Counted from the stretch's first letter, positions 35,121 through 45,161 are shown. The stretch is 64,000 nucleotides of DNA from Haematobacter massiliensis (GCF_000740795.1 NZ_JGYG01000009.1:113514-177513); one strand, 5' to 3'. Translations and numbers: made by a program. Notes: generated by a model from the letters alone, not told the origin.

Positions 35121-36134
35121 TCAGAACTTGAACACGACGCCGAAGTCGGCGACGGTTTCGTCCTGCGCGATGATCGAGCCGGACTGGTTGTCCTGGATGT
35201 AGGCACCATCCGGACGGTCCATCTTCATCACGCCGCCTTTGAGGGTAGCGCCACCGCCGAGGTTGTAGGCCGCGCCGAGACCGTAGTATTTCGCGTCGCC
35301 CGTCGTATCGAGGCTCAGCTCACGGTAGAACGCGGTGACCGTCGTCGGGCCCATCGTGTAGTCGAAGGACACGCCGTACTGGTCAAACTTCTGGAACTCG
35401 GACGGAGCGACCAGGAAGCCGGTGTCGATGTCGATGTCGTTGCCAGCGTAGTTGTAGGCTTTACCTTTGCCGTAGAAGCCTTTCAGAGCCGCATCGCCGA
35501 AGGCGGCGTCAGCGCTGACGATCCACTGGTATTCACGCTCGTAGTTTTCAGCCTTGCGGGATTCGTAGCCGCCAGCGATGCCGAAATCACCGAAGTCGTA
35601 GGTGGCGCCGACCGAGTATTGCTCGAAGCGCGGGGTGTCTTTGTCGGTGTTGCCATGCATGCCGCCGGCAGTGCCGTCGCTCATACCAGCGTAGAACCCG
35701 AAGTCACCGAAGCTGTAGGAGTACAGCAGGTAGGGGTCCTGATTGTTGGTCGTGTTCAGGTATTCGGTTTCGTACCATTCCATGATGGAGTTGGCGTTCG
35801 AGTAACCGATCCCGGAGAGATCGCCCACGGCGTTCTCAAGAGCGCCATCGACGTCGCCCATGGCGATCTTGCCGAATTCGCCCGAGATGAAGATGTTGCC
35901 GTTGGCGCCGACGGCACCGCCGGTCGAGTTGTCGGCACGGATGGAGCCGCCGAAGGTCAGACCGCCGTCCGTTTCACCGGCCATGGTGAAGATGGCGCGG
36001 ATACGGCTGTTGAAGTTGGCGTTCTCACCATCGTAGACGATACCCATGCGGCCGTCGCCGGTGACCGCAACTTCGGCAGCGGCGACACCAGCGGTCATCA
36101 CCAGCGCGGTCGTCGCGAACAGGATCTTTTTCAT
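35121..36134 (-). CDS. Porin (Rhodobacter-type, gram-negative general porin)
   Basis: An outer-membrane beta-barrel of 337 residues with a signal peptide (MKKILFATTALVMTAGVAAA) cleaved before EVAVTGDGRMGIVYDG, the usual mature start of Rhodobacterales porins. The sequence alternates polar and aromatic residues (GDFGFYAGMSDGTAGG, TYDFGDFGIAGGYE) and ends in ADFGVVFKF with terminal phenylalanine, the BAM recognition signal. It forms a trimeric pore for small solutes. It stands as a single gene with its own terminator. Confidence 0.93.
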   Translation of the reverse strand: MKKILFATTALVMTAGVAAAEVAVTGDGRMGIVYDGENANFNSRIRAIFTMAGETDGGLTFGGSIRADNSTGGAVGANGNIFISGEFGKIAMGDVDGALENAVGDLSGIGYSNANSIMEWYETEYLNTTNNQDPYLLYSYSFGDFGFYAGMSDGTAGGMHGNTDKDTPRFEQYSVGATYDFGDFGIAGGYESRKAENYEREYQWIVSADAAFGDAALKGFYGKGKAYNYAGNDIDIDTGFLVAPSEFQKFDQYGVSFDYTMGPTTVTAFYRELSLDTTGDAKYYGLGAAYNLGGGATLKGGVMKMDRPDGAYIQDNQSGSIIAQDETVADFGVVFKF

Positions 36135-36385
36135 CGTTTTCCCTCGTGGTTCAAGGTGCAGCCCAATCCAGGGAAATCCGAACTGGGAATGAGACTGTAT
36201 TTCCCGCCCGGACCCCATATTGCAAGCGAGCCGCGTACTCTGCCTGACAAGGGATGATGCATGGTGCAGCTTTGCCACACCGGGTTTTCCGCTCCCCGGC
36301 AATGCAAAAGGCTTAGGGACTTGTCCGCTTCGGGACCGTCGGATAGACAACGGAGAAGGCAGACTGCGCAGAACGGATCGGATGG
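36135..36385. other. Divergent intergenic region between porin and DUF3576 genes
   Basis: About 250 bases without a gene. A weak sigma-70-like promoter toward the right-hand gene is possible: TTGTCC at 36321-36326 and TAGACA at 36344-36349, 17 bases apart. The porin promoter should also lie here but I could not place it. Confidence 0.35.
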
Positions 36386-36895
36386 ATGGCCCTTGGCACT
36401 CTCTCGCAAGTCACCCTGGGCGGAAGCCGGGCGGCTGTCGGACTTCTCTGTGGCGCGCTGCTCCTTGCGGGTTGCGCCAATAACACTACCGATCAGAACA
36501 TCCCGGTCGGTTCGCTGGAAAAGGAGCTTGCCGCAGGGCGGGCCGAGGGCGGCACGATCTGGGATCTGTTTTCAGAGCGGGACAACCCGAACACCACCGT
36601 CAACGTCAACAAGTATATCTGGAACGCAGCGCTGGACGTGCTGAACTTCCTGCCGATCCAGACGGTCGATCCGTTCGGCGGGGTGATCGTGACGGGTTAT
36701 GGCACCCCGCCCGGCGGCGGCCGCGCCTATCGCGCCACGGTCTATGTCCGCGATCCTGCGCTTGACGCCCGGTCGCTGAAGGTTTCGCTCCAGACCCAGG
36801 GCGGCCGCGCGGTGAGCGCGGAGACGGTGCGCCAGGTGGAGGATGCGATCCTGACGCGCGCCCGGCAGCTCCGCATTCAGGACGGCCGCCTCTGA
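36386..36895 (+). CDS. DUF3576 lipoprotein
   Basis: A 169-residue lipoprotein. The N-terminal signal ends in a lipobox, LLLAGC near residue 30, so the mature protein starts at Cys and is lipidated. The family core SLEKELAAGRAEGGTIWDLF and the domain IQTVDPFGGVIVTGYG are diagnostic of DUF3576, found in most alphaproteobacteria, often next to leuS. Function unknown; probably an outer-membrane lipoprotein. leuS begins 110 bases after its stop. Confidence 0.85.
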   Translation: MALGTLSQVTLGGSRAAVGLLCGALLLAGCANNTTDQNIPVGSLEKELAAGRAEGGTIWDLFSERDNPNTTVNVNKYIWNAALDVLNFLPIQTVDPFGGVIVTGYGTPPGGGRAYRATVYVRDPALDARSLKVSLQTQGGRAVSAETVRQVEDAILTRARQLRIQDGRL

Positions 36896-37005
36896 CGTCC
36901 GGTCGGCGGATTCGGTCTCGGGCAGGCTGCGGGCGAATGGCCTAGACCTCGGCGGCGTGGCCGGTGTATTCCGGCCCGGATCCCGAGCCGCCTGAGGAAG
37001 CCCAT

Positions 37006-39543
37006 ATGTCCCGCTACGATCCCTCCACCAGCGAAGCGAAATGGCAAGCCGCCTGGGCGGAAGCGGATGTGTTTACCGCCAGACACGATCCCGCCCGGCC
37101 AAAATATTACGTGCTGGAGATGTTCCCCTATCCCTCGGGGCGCATCCACATGGGGCATGTGCGCAACTACACCATGGGCGACGTGGTGGCGCGCTACAAA
37201 AGTTCCTCCGGCTTCTCTGTGCTGCATCCCATGGGATGGGACGCGTTCGGCATGCCAGCGGAGAATGCGGCGATGGAGCGGGGCGGCCATCCGAAGGAAT
37301 GGACCTATTCCAACATCGCCGACATGAAGGCGCAGATGAAGCCGCTCGGCCTCTCCATCGACTGGAGCCGGGAATTCGCCACTTGTGATCCTGAGTATTA
37401 CGGCCAGCAGCAGGCGCTGTTCCTCGACATGCTGGAAGCGGGGCTGGTCTACCGCAAGTCCGCGCAGGTCAACTGGGACCCGGTGGATATGACCGTGCTC
37501 GCCAACGAGCAGGTCATCGACGGTCGCGGCTGGCGCTCCGGCGCGTTGGTGGAGCGGCGGGAGCTGACGCAGTGGTTCTTCCGCATCTCCGATTTCGCGG
37601 GCGAGCTGTCGCAGGCGCTGGACGGGCTTGAGAAGTGGCCGGAAAAGGTCCGGCTGATGCAGCGGAACTGGATCGGCGAATCGAAGGGGCTGCGGTTCGC
37701 CTTCTCCACCGTCGATGCGCCGGAGGGGCACGACCGGATCGAGGTCTACACCACCCGGCCCGATACGCTGATGGGGGCGAGCTTTGCCGCCATCTCGCCG
37801 GATCACCCGCTCGCCAAGGCGCTTGAACGGCATGACCCTGACGTTGCCGCCTTCGTGGAGGACTGCCGTCGGACCGGCACATCCGAGGAGGCGCTGGAGA
37901 AGGCCGAGAAGAAGGGCTTCGACACCGGCATCCGTGTGCGGCATCCCTTCGATACATCCTGGGAACTGCCAGTCTATATCGCGAACTTCGTGCTGATGGA
38001 CTACGGCAGCGGAGCGATCTTCGGCTGCCCTGCCCATGATGCGCGCGATTTCGAATTCGCCACCAAATACGGGCTGCCGATCGAGCCGGTGTTCGAGCCG
38101 CTGGACGCTGCCGCCGAACTGCCCTTCGTGCCGCCGAAGTCAGAGCCTGTCCGCTACATCCGTGGTTTCTCGGGCGATGAGGTGCAGACCGGGGAAGCCG
38201 CCGTCGCTGCCGCCGTGGCCTTCTGCGAATCGAACGGGGTGGGGCAGGGCGTCACCAACTATCGCCTGCGCGACTGGGGCCTGTCGCGGCAGCGCTACTG
38301 GGGCTGTCCGATCCCGGTGGTGCATTGTGCCGCCTGCGGTGTCGTGCCGGAGCGGAAGGAAAACCTGCCTGTCCGGCTTCCCGATGATGTCACCTTCGAC
38401 CAGCCGGGCAACCCGCTCGACCGGCATCCCACCTGGCGGGACGTCTCCTGTCCCTCCTGCGGAAGCCCGGCGAGGCGCGAGACGGACACGATGGATACCT
38501 TCGTCGATTCGTCCTGGTACTACGCCCGCTTCACCGCGCCTCACGCTCCTACGCCGACCGACAAGGCCGAAGCCGATTACTGGATGAATGTGGACCAGTA
38601 TATCGGCGGTATCGAGCACGCGATCCTGCACCTGCTCTATTCGCGGTTCTTCGCGCGGGCGATGAACATTACCGGCCATCTGCCGGCGAAGGCGGCGGAG
38701 CCGTTCGACGCGCTGTTCACTCAAGGCATGGTCACCCACGAAATCTACATGACCCGCGATGAGCGGGATCGCCCGGTCTATCACCTGCCCGAAGAGGTGG
38801 AGAACGGCCGCGTGAAGACCACGGGCGAGGCGGTGCACATCATCCCCTCCGCCAAGATGTCGAAATCCAAGAAGAACGTCGTCGATCCGCTGAGCATCAT
38901 CGCGGAATTCGGCGCGGATACCGCGCGATGGTTCATCCTGTCCGACAGTCCGCCCGAGCGGGATGTGGAATGGACGGCAGCAGGGGCGGAAGCCGCCTTC
39001 AAGCACCTGTCGCGGGTCTGGCGTCTGGCTGTGGAAACGGCCTCGTCGGAGGCAGCACCCACGGCGGAGGATGAAGCGCTGATTCGCGCCACCCATCGTG
39101 CGATAGACGAGGTGACGCGGACGATCGACGGTTTCGCCTTCAACAAGGCGGTGGCCAAGCTCTACGAACTGACCAACACCCTGGCCCGCTCCACCGCGGG
39201 GGCGGAGACGAAGCGGCAGACGATGCGCGTGATGGCGCAACTCATGTCGCCCATGGTTCCGCATCTGGCGGAAGAGGTCTGGACGCTGCTCGACGGGGAA
39301 GGGATGGTCGTCTCCGCCCCCTGGCCCAAGGCCGATCCCGCCCTGCTGGTAGAGGACAGCATGACCCTGCCCATCCAGATCAACGGCAAACGGCGGAGCG
39401 AGATCACTGTGCCCAGGGATATGCCGCAGAGCGAAGTGGAAAAGCTCGTTCTCTCCGATGAGACGGTGGTGAAGGTGCTGGGGGGCGCCGCGCCCAAGAA
39501 GCTGATCGTGGTGCCGGGGCGGATCGTCAATGTGGTCGCCTGA
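37006..39543 (+). CDS. leuS: Leucyl-tRNA synthetase
   Basis: Class I aminoacyl-tRNA synthetase of 845 residues. HIGH-type motif HMGH in [14 protein letters not shown] near residue 46, editing domain in the middle ([17 protein letters not shown]), a zinc-like CX2C region (CPSCGSP), KMSKS as [10 protein letters not shown] near residue 619, and a C-terminal tRNA-binding part. The ATG at 37006 lies after GAGGAAGCCCAT. lptE overlaps its last 14 bases, as in many alphaproteobacteria. Confidence 0.98.
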   Translation: MSRYDPSTSEAKWQAAWAEADVFTARHDPARPKYYVLEMFPYPSGRIHMGHVRNYTMGDVVARYKSSSGFSVLHPMGWDAFGMPAENAAMERGGHPKEWTYSNIADMKAQMKPLGLSIDWSREFATCDPEYYGQQQALFLDMLEAGLVYRKSAQVNWDPVDMTVLANEQVIDGRGWRSGALVERRELTQWFFRISDFAGELSQALDGLEKWPEKVRLMQRNWIGESKGLRFAFSTVDAPEGHDRIEVYTTRPDTLMGASFAAISPDHPLAKALERHDPDVAAFVEDCRRTGTSEEALEKAEKKGFDTGIRVRHPFDTSWELPVYIANFVLMDYGSGAIFGCPAHDARDFEFATKYGLPIEPVFEPLDAAAELPFVPPKSEPVRYIRGFSGDEVQTGEAAVAAAVAFCESNGVGQGVTNYRLRDWGLSRQRYWGCPIPVVHCAACGVVPERKENLPVRLPDDVTFDQPGNPLDRHPTWRDVSCPSCGSPARRETDTMDTFVDSSWYYARFTAPHAPTPTDKAEADYWMNVDQYIGGIEHAILHLLYSRFFARAMNITGHLPAKAAEPFDALFTQGMVTHEIYMTRDERDRPVYHLPEEVENGRVKTTGEAVHIIPSAKMSKSKKNVVDPLSIIAEFGADTARWFILSDSPPERDVEWTAAGAEAAFKHLSRVWRLAVETASSEAAPTAEDEALIRATHRAIDEVTRTIDGFAFNKAVAKLYELTNTLARSTAGAETKRQTMRVMAQLMSPMVPHLAEEVWTLLDGEGMVVSAPWPKADPALLVEDSMTLPIQINGKRRSEITVPRDMPQSEVEKLVLSDETVVKVLGGAAPKKLIVVPGRIVNVVA

Positions 39544-40021
39544 CCGCCGTTCCTTCCTGCTGGCCGCTCTGATCCCGCTGGCGGGTTGTGGTTTCACGCC
39601 TGCCTATGGGACAAATGGCCGGGCAAATGCGCTGCGGGGCGCGGTGCGGGTGGATGATCCGACCGACCCGGAAACCTACGCCTTCCTTGCCCGGGTGGAA
39701 GAGGTGCTGGGGCCGCCGGATTCGCCGCGCTATGCCCTCTCCTATCGGATCCGCACGAAGGAATGGGGGGTGAGCATCTCTCGGGACAACCTGACGAGCC
39801 GCTACCAGCTTTTCGGCGAAGTGGCCTACGCGGTGAAGGATCTCACAACGGGACAGCAGGTGCATAGCGGCACGGGGTCCAACTTCGTGGGCTATTCGGG
39901 TCTTGGCTCTGCGGTGTCCAGTCGCGCGGCAAAGGTGGATGGCGAGAAGCGACTGATGCGGCAGCTTGCCGATCAGGTGACGGAGCAGCTCATCGCCACC
40001 TACGGGAACTGGAAGGCGTGA
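39530..40021 (+). CDS. lptE: LptE-like LPS assembly lipoprotein
   Basis: A 163-residue lipoprotein with a short signal and lipobox ALIPLAGC near residue 20, followed by GFTPAYG, the typical LptE (RlpB) start. LptE plugs LptD in the outer membrane and helps insert LPS. It overlaps the leuS end (14 bases) and its stop overlaps the holA GTG, so leuS-lptE-holA form a tight operon, a conserved order in alphaproteobacteria. Confidence 0.9.
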   Translation: MWSPDRRSFLLAALIPLAGCGFTPAYGTNGRANALRGAVRVDDPTDPETYAFLARVEEVLGPPDSPRYALSYRIRTKEWGVSISRDNLTSRYQLFGEVAYAVKDLTTGQQVHSGTGSNFVGYSGLGSAVSSRAAKVDGEKRLMRQLADQVTEQLIATYGNWKA

Positions 40022-41043
40022 AGCTCTCCGCCCGCGATGCGGCGCGGTTTCTCGCCCGGCCTGATCCAGCAGTGCCGGGCGTGCTGATCTACGGGACGGA
40101 TCCGATGCGGGTCGCACTCCGCCGCAAGGAGATGATCGCCACCCTCATCGGCCCGGAGGGCGAGGCGGAGATGCGCCTGACCCGCATTCCCGGCGGCGAT
40201 CTTCGCAAGGATCCTGCGCAGGCAGGCGATGCGATGCGGGCGCAGGGCTTTTTCCCGGGTCCCCGCGTCGTGTTGGTGGAGGAAGCGGCGGATACTGTCG
40301 CCCCGGCCATTTCCGCGGCGCTTCAGGACTGGCGACAGGGGGATGGGCAGCTTGTGGTGACGGCAGGTGCGCTCACACCCCGTTCCGCTCTCCGCAAGCT
40401 GTTTGAGAGCCATCCGAAAGCCCCTGCCATCGCACTCTATGATGATCCTCCCAGCCGGGAGGAGATCGAGGCCACGCTGTCGCGGGAGGGTTTGGGCGCC
40501 GTCTCCTCTGATGCGATGGGGGAACTTCTGGCGTTGGGACGGGATCTGGAGCCGGGCGACTTTCGGCAGCTGGTGGAAAAGCTGGCGCTCTACCATCTGG
40601 GCGATGCCGCGCCCGTCAGCCCCGCCGATGTCGCCGCCGTGGCACCCGTGACGATGGAGGCGGAGACCGACGACCTGCTTCATGCCGTCGCCGAGTCGCG
40701 GACCGGTGAAATCGGCCCCCTCCTGCAGCGGCTGGAGGGGCAGGGCGTGAACCCGGTGACGCTCTGCATCGCGGCCACCCGGCATTTCCGCGCGCTCCAT
40801 GCCGCCGCGTCCGATCCGGGCGGTCCCGCCTCCGGCATTTCCCGCGCCCGCCCGCCTGTGCCGTTCCGCAGCCGCGAGCGGATGCAGCGACAGGTGCAGG
40901 CCTGGGGTCAGCGCCGGCTGGAGGAAGCAATCCGTCTCCTGGTCGATACAGATCTTACCCTTCGGTCCTCGCAACGCGCACCTGTCATGGCGGTGATGGA
41001 GCGTGCATTTCTGCGTCTGTCGGAAATGAATCGCCGCCGCTGA
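40018..41043 (+). CDS. holA: DNA polymerase III delta subunit
   Basis: Clamp-loader subunit of 341 residues that opens the beta clamp. The N-terminal ATPase-like fold has VPGVLIYGTDPMRV and ALQDWRQGDGQLVVTAG, and the C-terminal domain includes QAWGQRRLEEAIRLLVDTDLTLRS. It starts with GTG at 40018, overlapping the lptE stop (GTGA). A short hairpin with Ts follows its end. leuS-lptE-holA adjacency supports the call. Confidence 0.93.
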   Translation: MKLSARDAARFLARPDPAVPGVLIYGTDPMRVALRRKEMIATLIGPEGEAEMRLTRIPGGDLRKDPAQAGDAMRAQGFFPGPRVVLVEEAADTVAPAISAALQDWRQGDGQLVVTAGALTPRSALRKLFESHPKAPAIALYDDPPSREEIEATLSREGLGAVSSDAMGELLALGRDLEPGDFRQLVEKLALYHLGDAAPVSPADVAAVAPVTMEAETDDLLHAVAESRTGEIGPLLQRLEGQGVNPVTLCIAATRHFRALHAAASDPGGPASGISRARPPVPFRSRERMQRQVQAWGQRRLEEAIRLLVDTDLTLRSSQRAPVMAVMERAFLRLSEMNRRR

Positions 41044-41054
41044 CTGTGACCGGC

Positions 41055-41074
41055 TCGCCCTAACGGGCGATTTC
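41055..41074 (+). terminator. Weak terminator after holA
   Basis: TCGCCC (41055-41060) and GGGCGA (41065-41070) form a six-base stem with loop TAAC, then TTTCTC. Short stem, so termination strength is doubtful. Confidence 0.4.
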
Positions 41075-41141
41075 TCACGCCCGCGTGATGGACAATGAGA
41101 AGCGGCACGCTAAACCCTAAGGGTGACCTTGGGAGTGCAAC

Positions 41142-41687
41142 ATGGCCGTAGCAACAGATGGAAACTCAACGAACGGCCTGCTTGGCGCGCCGCTGACGTT
41201 TTTGGCAGTGGCCGCAACGGCGGGGTTCCTGTGCGCTACGCCCGCCACCGCGCAGTCTCTGACCTTCGCCGCTGGCTCGACCGCAGAAGGCGATGCGGTT
41301 TTCCGCCTGGGTTATGTCCATCCGTGGCCCGGCAGCTATCTGGAGAGATGGGGCTTCGAGCGGCTGGTAGAGGTGACCGTCGCCAACTGGCAGACCGGCC
41401 CGGGAGACAACTCCGTCCAGCTCATCACGTTGGCGCCGGTGTGGCATCGGCCGATCTGGGGCGATCTCGGCTTGGAAGTGATGATCGGCCTTGGCTTCTT
41501 CAGCGACCAGCAGGTCGGCAAGCATGACATGGGATCACAGGGCCACTTTCAGACGGGCTTCGGCTTTTCCTATCCGGTCGGGCCGGGATATCTGACGGCG
41601 GACGTGCGGCATTACTCGAACGCCGGGCTGGCCAAGCCGAATCCCGGCATCGAGGTCTATACGATCGGTTACTACTACCGGTTTTGA
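41142..41687 (+). CDS. PagL-like lipid A 3-O-deacylase
   Basis: An outer-membrane beta-barrel enzyme of 181 residues with a signal peptide ending near ATA-QSL at about residue 38. The C-terminal signature RHYSNAGLAKPNPGIE holds the catalytic His and Ser of the PagL family, and the protein ends YYYRF with terminal Phe. PagL removes the 3-O acyl chain of lipid A, changing its shape and immune recognition. Predicted start ATG 41142; the long 38-residue signal hints at a possible later start. It converges with an ABC exporter gene. Confidence 0.87.
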   Translation: MAVATDGNSTNGLLGAPLTFLAVAATAGFLCATPATAQSLTFAAGSTAEGDAVFRLGYVHPWPGSYLERWGFERLVEVTVANWQTGPGDNSVQLITLAPVWHRPIWGDLGLEVMIGLGFFSDQQVGKHDMGSQGHFQTGFGFSYPVGPGYLTADVRHYSNAGLAKPNPGIEVYTIGYYYRF

Positions 41688-41690
41688 CCC

Positions 41691-43394
41691 TCACGCGGCG
41701 CTGAGCCGGGCATAGCGTCCGCCAGAGGCCGCGAGTTCGGCGTGGGTGCCGGTCTCCACGACACGTCCATCCTCCATCACCACGATGCGGTCCGCGTGCC
41801 GGATCGTGGCAAGCCGGTGCGCGATGATGAGGGTCGTTCGCCCCACCGCCAGCGCATCCAGCGCCATCTGAATCTCCCGCTCCGTCTCGTTGTCGAGGGC
41901 AGAAGTAGCCTCGTCCAGAATGAGGATCGGCGGGTTCTTCAGGAAGGCGCGGGCAATGGCCACGCGCTGCTTCTGTCCGCCGGAAAGGGTCACGCCCCTT
42001 TCGCCCACCACGGTATCCAGCCCGTCCGGCAGACGTTCGATCATCGGGCCGAGCTGCGCCTGCCGGGCGGCCGCGATGATGTCGCTCTCCGTCGCCCCCA
42101 GCCGACCGTAGGCGATGTTCTCGCGCAGCGTGCCGCCGAACAGGAACACATCCTGCTGGACGATGCCGATCTGGCGCCGGAGGCTTTGCAGGGTGAAGGC
42201 GTCGATCGGGGTGCCGTCGATCGTGATGCGGCCCGATGTGGGTTCGTAGAACCGGGGCAGGAGTGCCAGTAGGGTCGTCTTGCCCGCGCCCGAGGGGCCA
42301 ACGAAGGCGAGCGTCTCTCCCGGACGGACGGAGAGGTTGACGTCACGCAGTACGGGCCGGTCTTCCCGGTAAGCGAAGCTCACATCCTCGAACCGGATCG
42401 CGCCGGTCAGGGCTGCGGCAGGCCGCGCGTCGGGCCGGTCGGCCACCTCCGGCTCCGTCTCCAGCAGTTCGAGATAACGGCGGAAGCCCGCGATGCCGCG
42501 CGGATAGGTCTCGATCACCGCGGCGATCTTGTCGAGCGGGCGGAAGAAGACCCCGACCAGCAGCAGGAAGGCAACGAACCCCCCCGTGGAGAGAGAGCCG
42601 TTCAGCACGAAACCCGCGCCCGCCACCATCACAACCACCTGAACCAGCCGCATCCCCATGTAGGACAGCGACTGTGACGCGGCCATCACCTTGTAGGCGG
42701 ACAGCTTCGTTTCGCGGTAGCGGGCATTGTCCTCTGCGAAAAGGGCCTTTTCATGATCCTCGTTGGCGAAGGCCTGCACGACGCGCATGCCGCCGACGTT
42801 TTCTTCCAGCCGGACGTTGAAATTGCCGACGCGGGAGTAGATCGCCCGCCATGTCGCCGTCATCTTCCCGCCATACACCATGACAACCAGCACCATCGCC
42901 GGAACGATCGCCGCCGTGATGAGGGCGAGCGGCAGGCTGATCCACATCATGAGGAGGAAGGCGCCGACAAAGGTCATCACGGCGATGAACAGATCCTCCG
43001 GCCCGTGGTGGGCAACCTCGCCGATTTCCTCCAGATCGCGGGTGACACGGGCGACGAGCTTGCCCGTCCGCACCTTGTCGAAGAACCCGAAAGAGAGTTT
43101 CTGGAGATGCTCGAAGGCCCGCCGCCGCATCTCCGTCTCTATGTTGATGCCCAGCATGTGGCCCCAGTAGGTCACCACGACCATCAGCCCGGTATTCACC
43201 AGATAGATGATGAGAAGCCCCACCGCCGCCAGCAGGGTAAAGGACCAGTCCCCTTGCGGCAGCAGCCTGTCGATGAAGCCCTGCACGGCGAGCGGGAATG
43301 CCAACTCCAGTAGACCGGACAGCACTGCGCAACCGAAATCTATGCAGAAAAGCAGCTTCCACGGCCGGTAATAGGAGAAGAATTGTCTGAGCAT
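41691..43394 (-). CDS. ABC transporter, fused permease-ATPase exporter
   Basis: A half-size exporter of 567 residues with six membrane segments in the N-terminal 300 residues and a C-terminal ATPase: Walker A GPSGAGKTTLL, signature LSGGQKQRVAIARA and Walker B ILILDEATSALD. It belongs to the MsbA/multidrug/lipid exporter group. The ATG at 43394 is chosen since the frame upstream has no family sequence. Neighbouring PagL (4 bp away, convergent) suggests but does not prove a lipid substrate. Confidence 0.9.
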   Translation of the reverse strand: MLRQFFSYYRPWKLLFCIDFGCAVLSGLLELAFPLAVQGFIDRLLPQGDWSFTLLAAVGLLIIYLVNTGLMVVVTYWGHMLGINIETEMRRRAFEHLQKLSFGFFDKVRTGKLVARVTRDLEEIGEVAHHGPEDLFIAVMTFVGAFLLMMWISLPLALITAAIVPAMVLVVMVYGGKMTATWRAIYSRVGNFNVRLEENVGGMRVVQAFANEDHEKALFAEDNARYRETKLSAYKVMAASQSLSYMGMRLVQVVVMVAGAGFVLNGSLSTGGFVAFLLLVGVFFRPLDKIAAVIETYPRGIAGFRRYLELLETEPEVADRPDARPAAALTGAIRFEDVSFAYREDRPVLRDVNLSVRPGETLAFVGPSGAGKTTLLALLPRFYEPTSGRITIDGTPIDAFTLQSLRRQIGIVQQDVFLFGGTLRENIAYGRLGATESDIIAAARQAQLGPMIERLPDGLDTVVGERGVTLSGGQKQRVAIARAFLKNPPILILDEATSALDNETEREIQMALDALAVGRTTLIIAHRLATIRHADRIVVMEDGRVVETGTHAELAASGGRYARLSAA

Positions 43395-43526
43395 GTCGCA
43401 AGTCCTGCTGGGGGCTGCGTCTTCATGACGTGTTGCCGAACGAAATTCCACCCCGGAGAGGGCGGGGAGGGAACAGCGACGGCACGATCCGCGTTGTGCG
43501 GCAGATACTCAAGCCGGAGATTACAG

Positions 43527-43724
43527 ATGCCGAGACTGATCCGCACCCTTGCTCTTCTTGGCCTCGGCTATGCCGCCGTGCGCTATCTTTCCTCGTCTCA
43601 GGCGGTGGAACCCCAGAGGCGCCTGTCCGGCCCGAAGGCGGACCACAAAGCCAGCAGAACGACTGCGCAGTCACGCAGCGCCAAGGCCCGCACTCCCGCG
43701 TCGCGGAGAACCGCGCGGTCCTGA
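43527..43724 (+). CDS. Possible 65-residue basic small protein with one hydrophobic segment
   Basis: A small frame beginning MPRLIRTLALLGLGYAAVR with one N-terminal hydrophobic stretch (about residues 5-20) and a basic Ser/Thr/Ala/Arg-rich tail. GGAGATTACAG upstream could be a ribosome-binding site. I do not recognise the family. A hairpin (CAAATGTGC/GCACATTTG, 43752-43783) lies 28 bases after the stop and may act as its terminator. Low confidence as a gene. Confidence 0.4.
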   Translation: MPRLIRTLALLGLGYAAVRYLSSSQAVEPQRRLSGPKADHKASRTTAQSRSAKARTPASRRTARS

Positions 43725-43751
43725 GAATGGAGAGGACCGCGGGTAACTCTG

Positions 43752-43783
43752 CAAATGTGCGCGGGTCTCTCCGGGCACATTTG
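43752..43783. repeat. Inverted repeat CAAATGTGC / GCACATTTG
   Basis: CAAATGTGC at 43752-43760 and GCACATTTG at 43775-43783 are exact complements with a 14-base loop whose ends (GG..CC) can add pairs. It is a hairpin or operator in the empty region after the small frame at 43527. Confidence 0.5.
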
Positions 43784-44221
43784 TAAGACTGGTCGACGTC
43801 GGGGTGACGTAAAACAGGACAAGCATTGGCCGCCTGTGTCTGAGACTAAGAGCTTCATCCCGTACACAATGGGTCAGCAATCTTGGACGACGGCAATGGC
43901 GTCACTCTGCTGATCTTGCGAGACTTCGCTGGCGAGGGCTTTATCTCAACGCCATCTCGCGCCCCGGGCACCCAAGGTACATTTTTGCTGATTTTCCGAA
44001 GGGCATTTCACGATGCCTCTGGAGATCTTTTTCATGCGCGGGTCGGTTGCCTCCGAAAATCCTCGTTGGAGGAAGGCAGGGGTTTGTTGAGACGACTATC
44101 CGATGACCGTTGCGCCTCAATCGTGCTCCCCACCTCGTCGCTGCCGCCATTGGAGAAATAGAGATTCGCGCCTTACCTCGCACCGGAGGGGGCGGACAGA
44201 TCTGCATCTGAACGGCACTTA

Positions 44222-44258
44222 ATTTTCGAAACGAAAATATACTGATCCGATGGATCAG
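44222..44258. repeat. Two adjacent short perfect palindromes
   Basis: ATTTTCG (44222-44228) with CGAAAAT (44232-44238) and CTGATCC (44242-44248) with GGATCAG (44252-44258), each with a three-base centre. Two tight inverted repeats in tandem, three bases apart, may be protein-binding sites or stem-loops. Confidence 0.5.
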
Positions 44259-44617
44259 CCCGTGAACCTTTTTCGCAGAGATCGCATCAATCATGTCGGT
44301 CGTCTTTTTCTGAACTTTGGAAAGCCAGCCCTCCAGCAGTCGGGAGAAGACCCTCTGCCTGTGTAGAAGGTCTTCGCAAATTTCCCTTCGGCACATCGCA
44401 CCAGCGCAACCCATGAGATTGCAAAGTTTAGATAAGGTGATCGTCGGCTCCAGGAGGGCCGTGGATCTCAGGGAAAGAACGCCGAAACATCTCGTCTGAT
44501 CTTCAGACAGCCAGGAAAGCATACTCAGTAGATCAGGTGCTGCTCGCACGGGCTAAGTCCTGACGCGCAGCGGAAGGGCGGCCTCGCCCATGGAATGATC
44601 GGCCAGCGTCTCAGACC

Positions 44618-45121
44618 TCAGACGGTGGTCTCACCCAGAGCGGAGATCACCATGTTGCGCGCCCGATTGACGCGACTCTTCACCGTACCGACAGTGCACC
44701 CGCAGATCTCCGCAGCGGCCTCGTAGCTTTCCCCCATCATCACGACAAGGATCAGCGTATCGCGGTAATGCACCGGCAGGCCACGCACGATTTCCATCAG
44801 TTCACCGCCGCGAACGTTCCATTCCTGCGTGGGCTGGGAGATCAATTCGCCCGAAACGCAATCCTCGACGCCGGTCGTCTCACGCCCCTGCGTGCGGATC
44901 CGGGAATAGAAAGTATTGCGCATGATGGTGAAGAGCCAAGCTCGCAGCCGCGTGCCAGGGGCAAACTTGTCGAGATTGGCCAACGCTTTCAGCAGCGTCT
45001 CCTGCACCAGATCGTCGGCATCGGTCGTGTCCCGGCACAGCGACCAAGCAAAGGCCCGAAGCGCGGGGATCAGCGCCACCACGTCGGTCCGCACTTCGTC
45101 GCGGGAAGAAGTTGTCATCAT
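44618..45121 (-). CDS. EcfG-type ECF sigma factor of the general stress response
   Basis: An ECF sigma factor of 167 residues from the ATG at 45121 (or 166 from 45118). Region 2 has DADDLVQETLLKALANLDKF and RAWLFTIMRNTFYSR; region 4 has HYRDTLILVVMMGESYEAAA and GCTVGTVKSRVNRARNM. This matches the EcfG (ECF15) group that drives the alphaproteobacterial general stress response. A likely self-regulated promoter lies at 45162-45186, and a NepR-like gene is divergent. PhyR is not in the window. Confidence 0.85.
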   Translation of the reverse strand: MMTTSSRDEVRTDVVALIPALRAFAWSLCRDTTDADDLVQETLLKALANLDKFAPGTRLRAWLFTIMRNTFYSRIRTQGRETTGVEDCVSGELISQPTQEWNVRGGELMEIVRGLPVHYRDTLILVVMMGESYEAAAEICGCTVGTVKSRVNRARNMVISALGETTV

Positions 45122-45161
45122 CCGGGACCGTCCTTGAATCCGGTGATCGGCAGCGTAGGAT

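Larger units (their letters stand above)
43725..44617. other. About 0.9-kb region with no convincing gene, including hairpins
   Basis: Between the small frame at 43527 and the ecfG-type sigma gene no family-recognisable protein is coded on either strand. Open frames of 92 (+), 202 (-) and 60 (+) codons exist but have no ribosome-binding site and no known motif. The stretch holds the hairpin at 43752-43783 and paired palindromes at 44222-44258. GC looks lower than in neighbouring genes. It may be decayed insertion or mobile DNA, or a regulatory RNA locus; I cannot say which. Confidence 0.4.

Noticed and set aside
43883..44161. 92-codon plus-strand frame in the empty region
   Set aside because: No ribosome-binding site and no recognisable family.
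43941..44549. 202-codon minus-strand frame in the empty region
   Set aside because: No ribosome-binding site, signal, or recognisable motif; codon use does not look like coding DNA of this genome.
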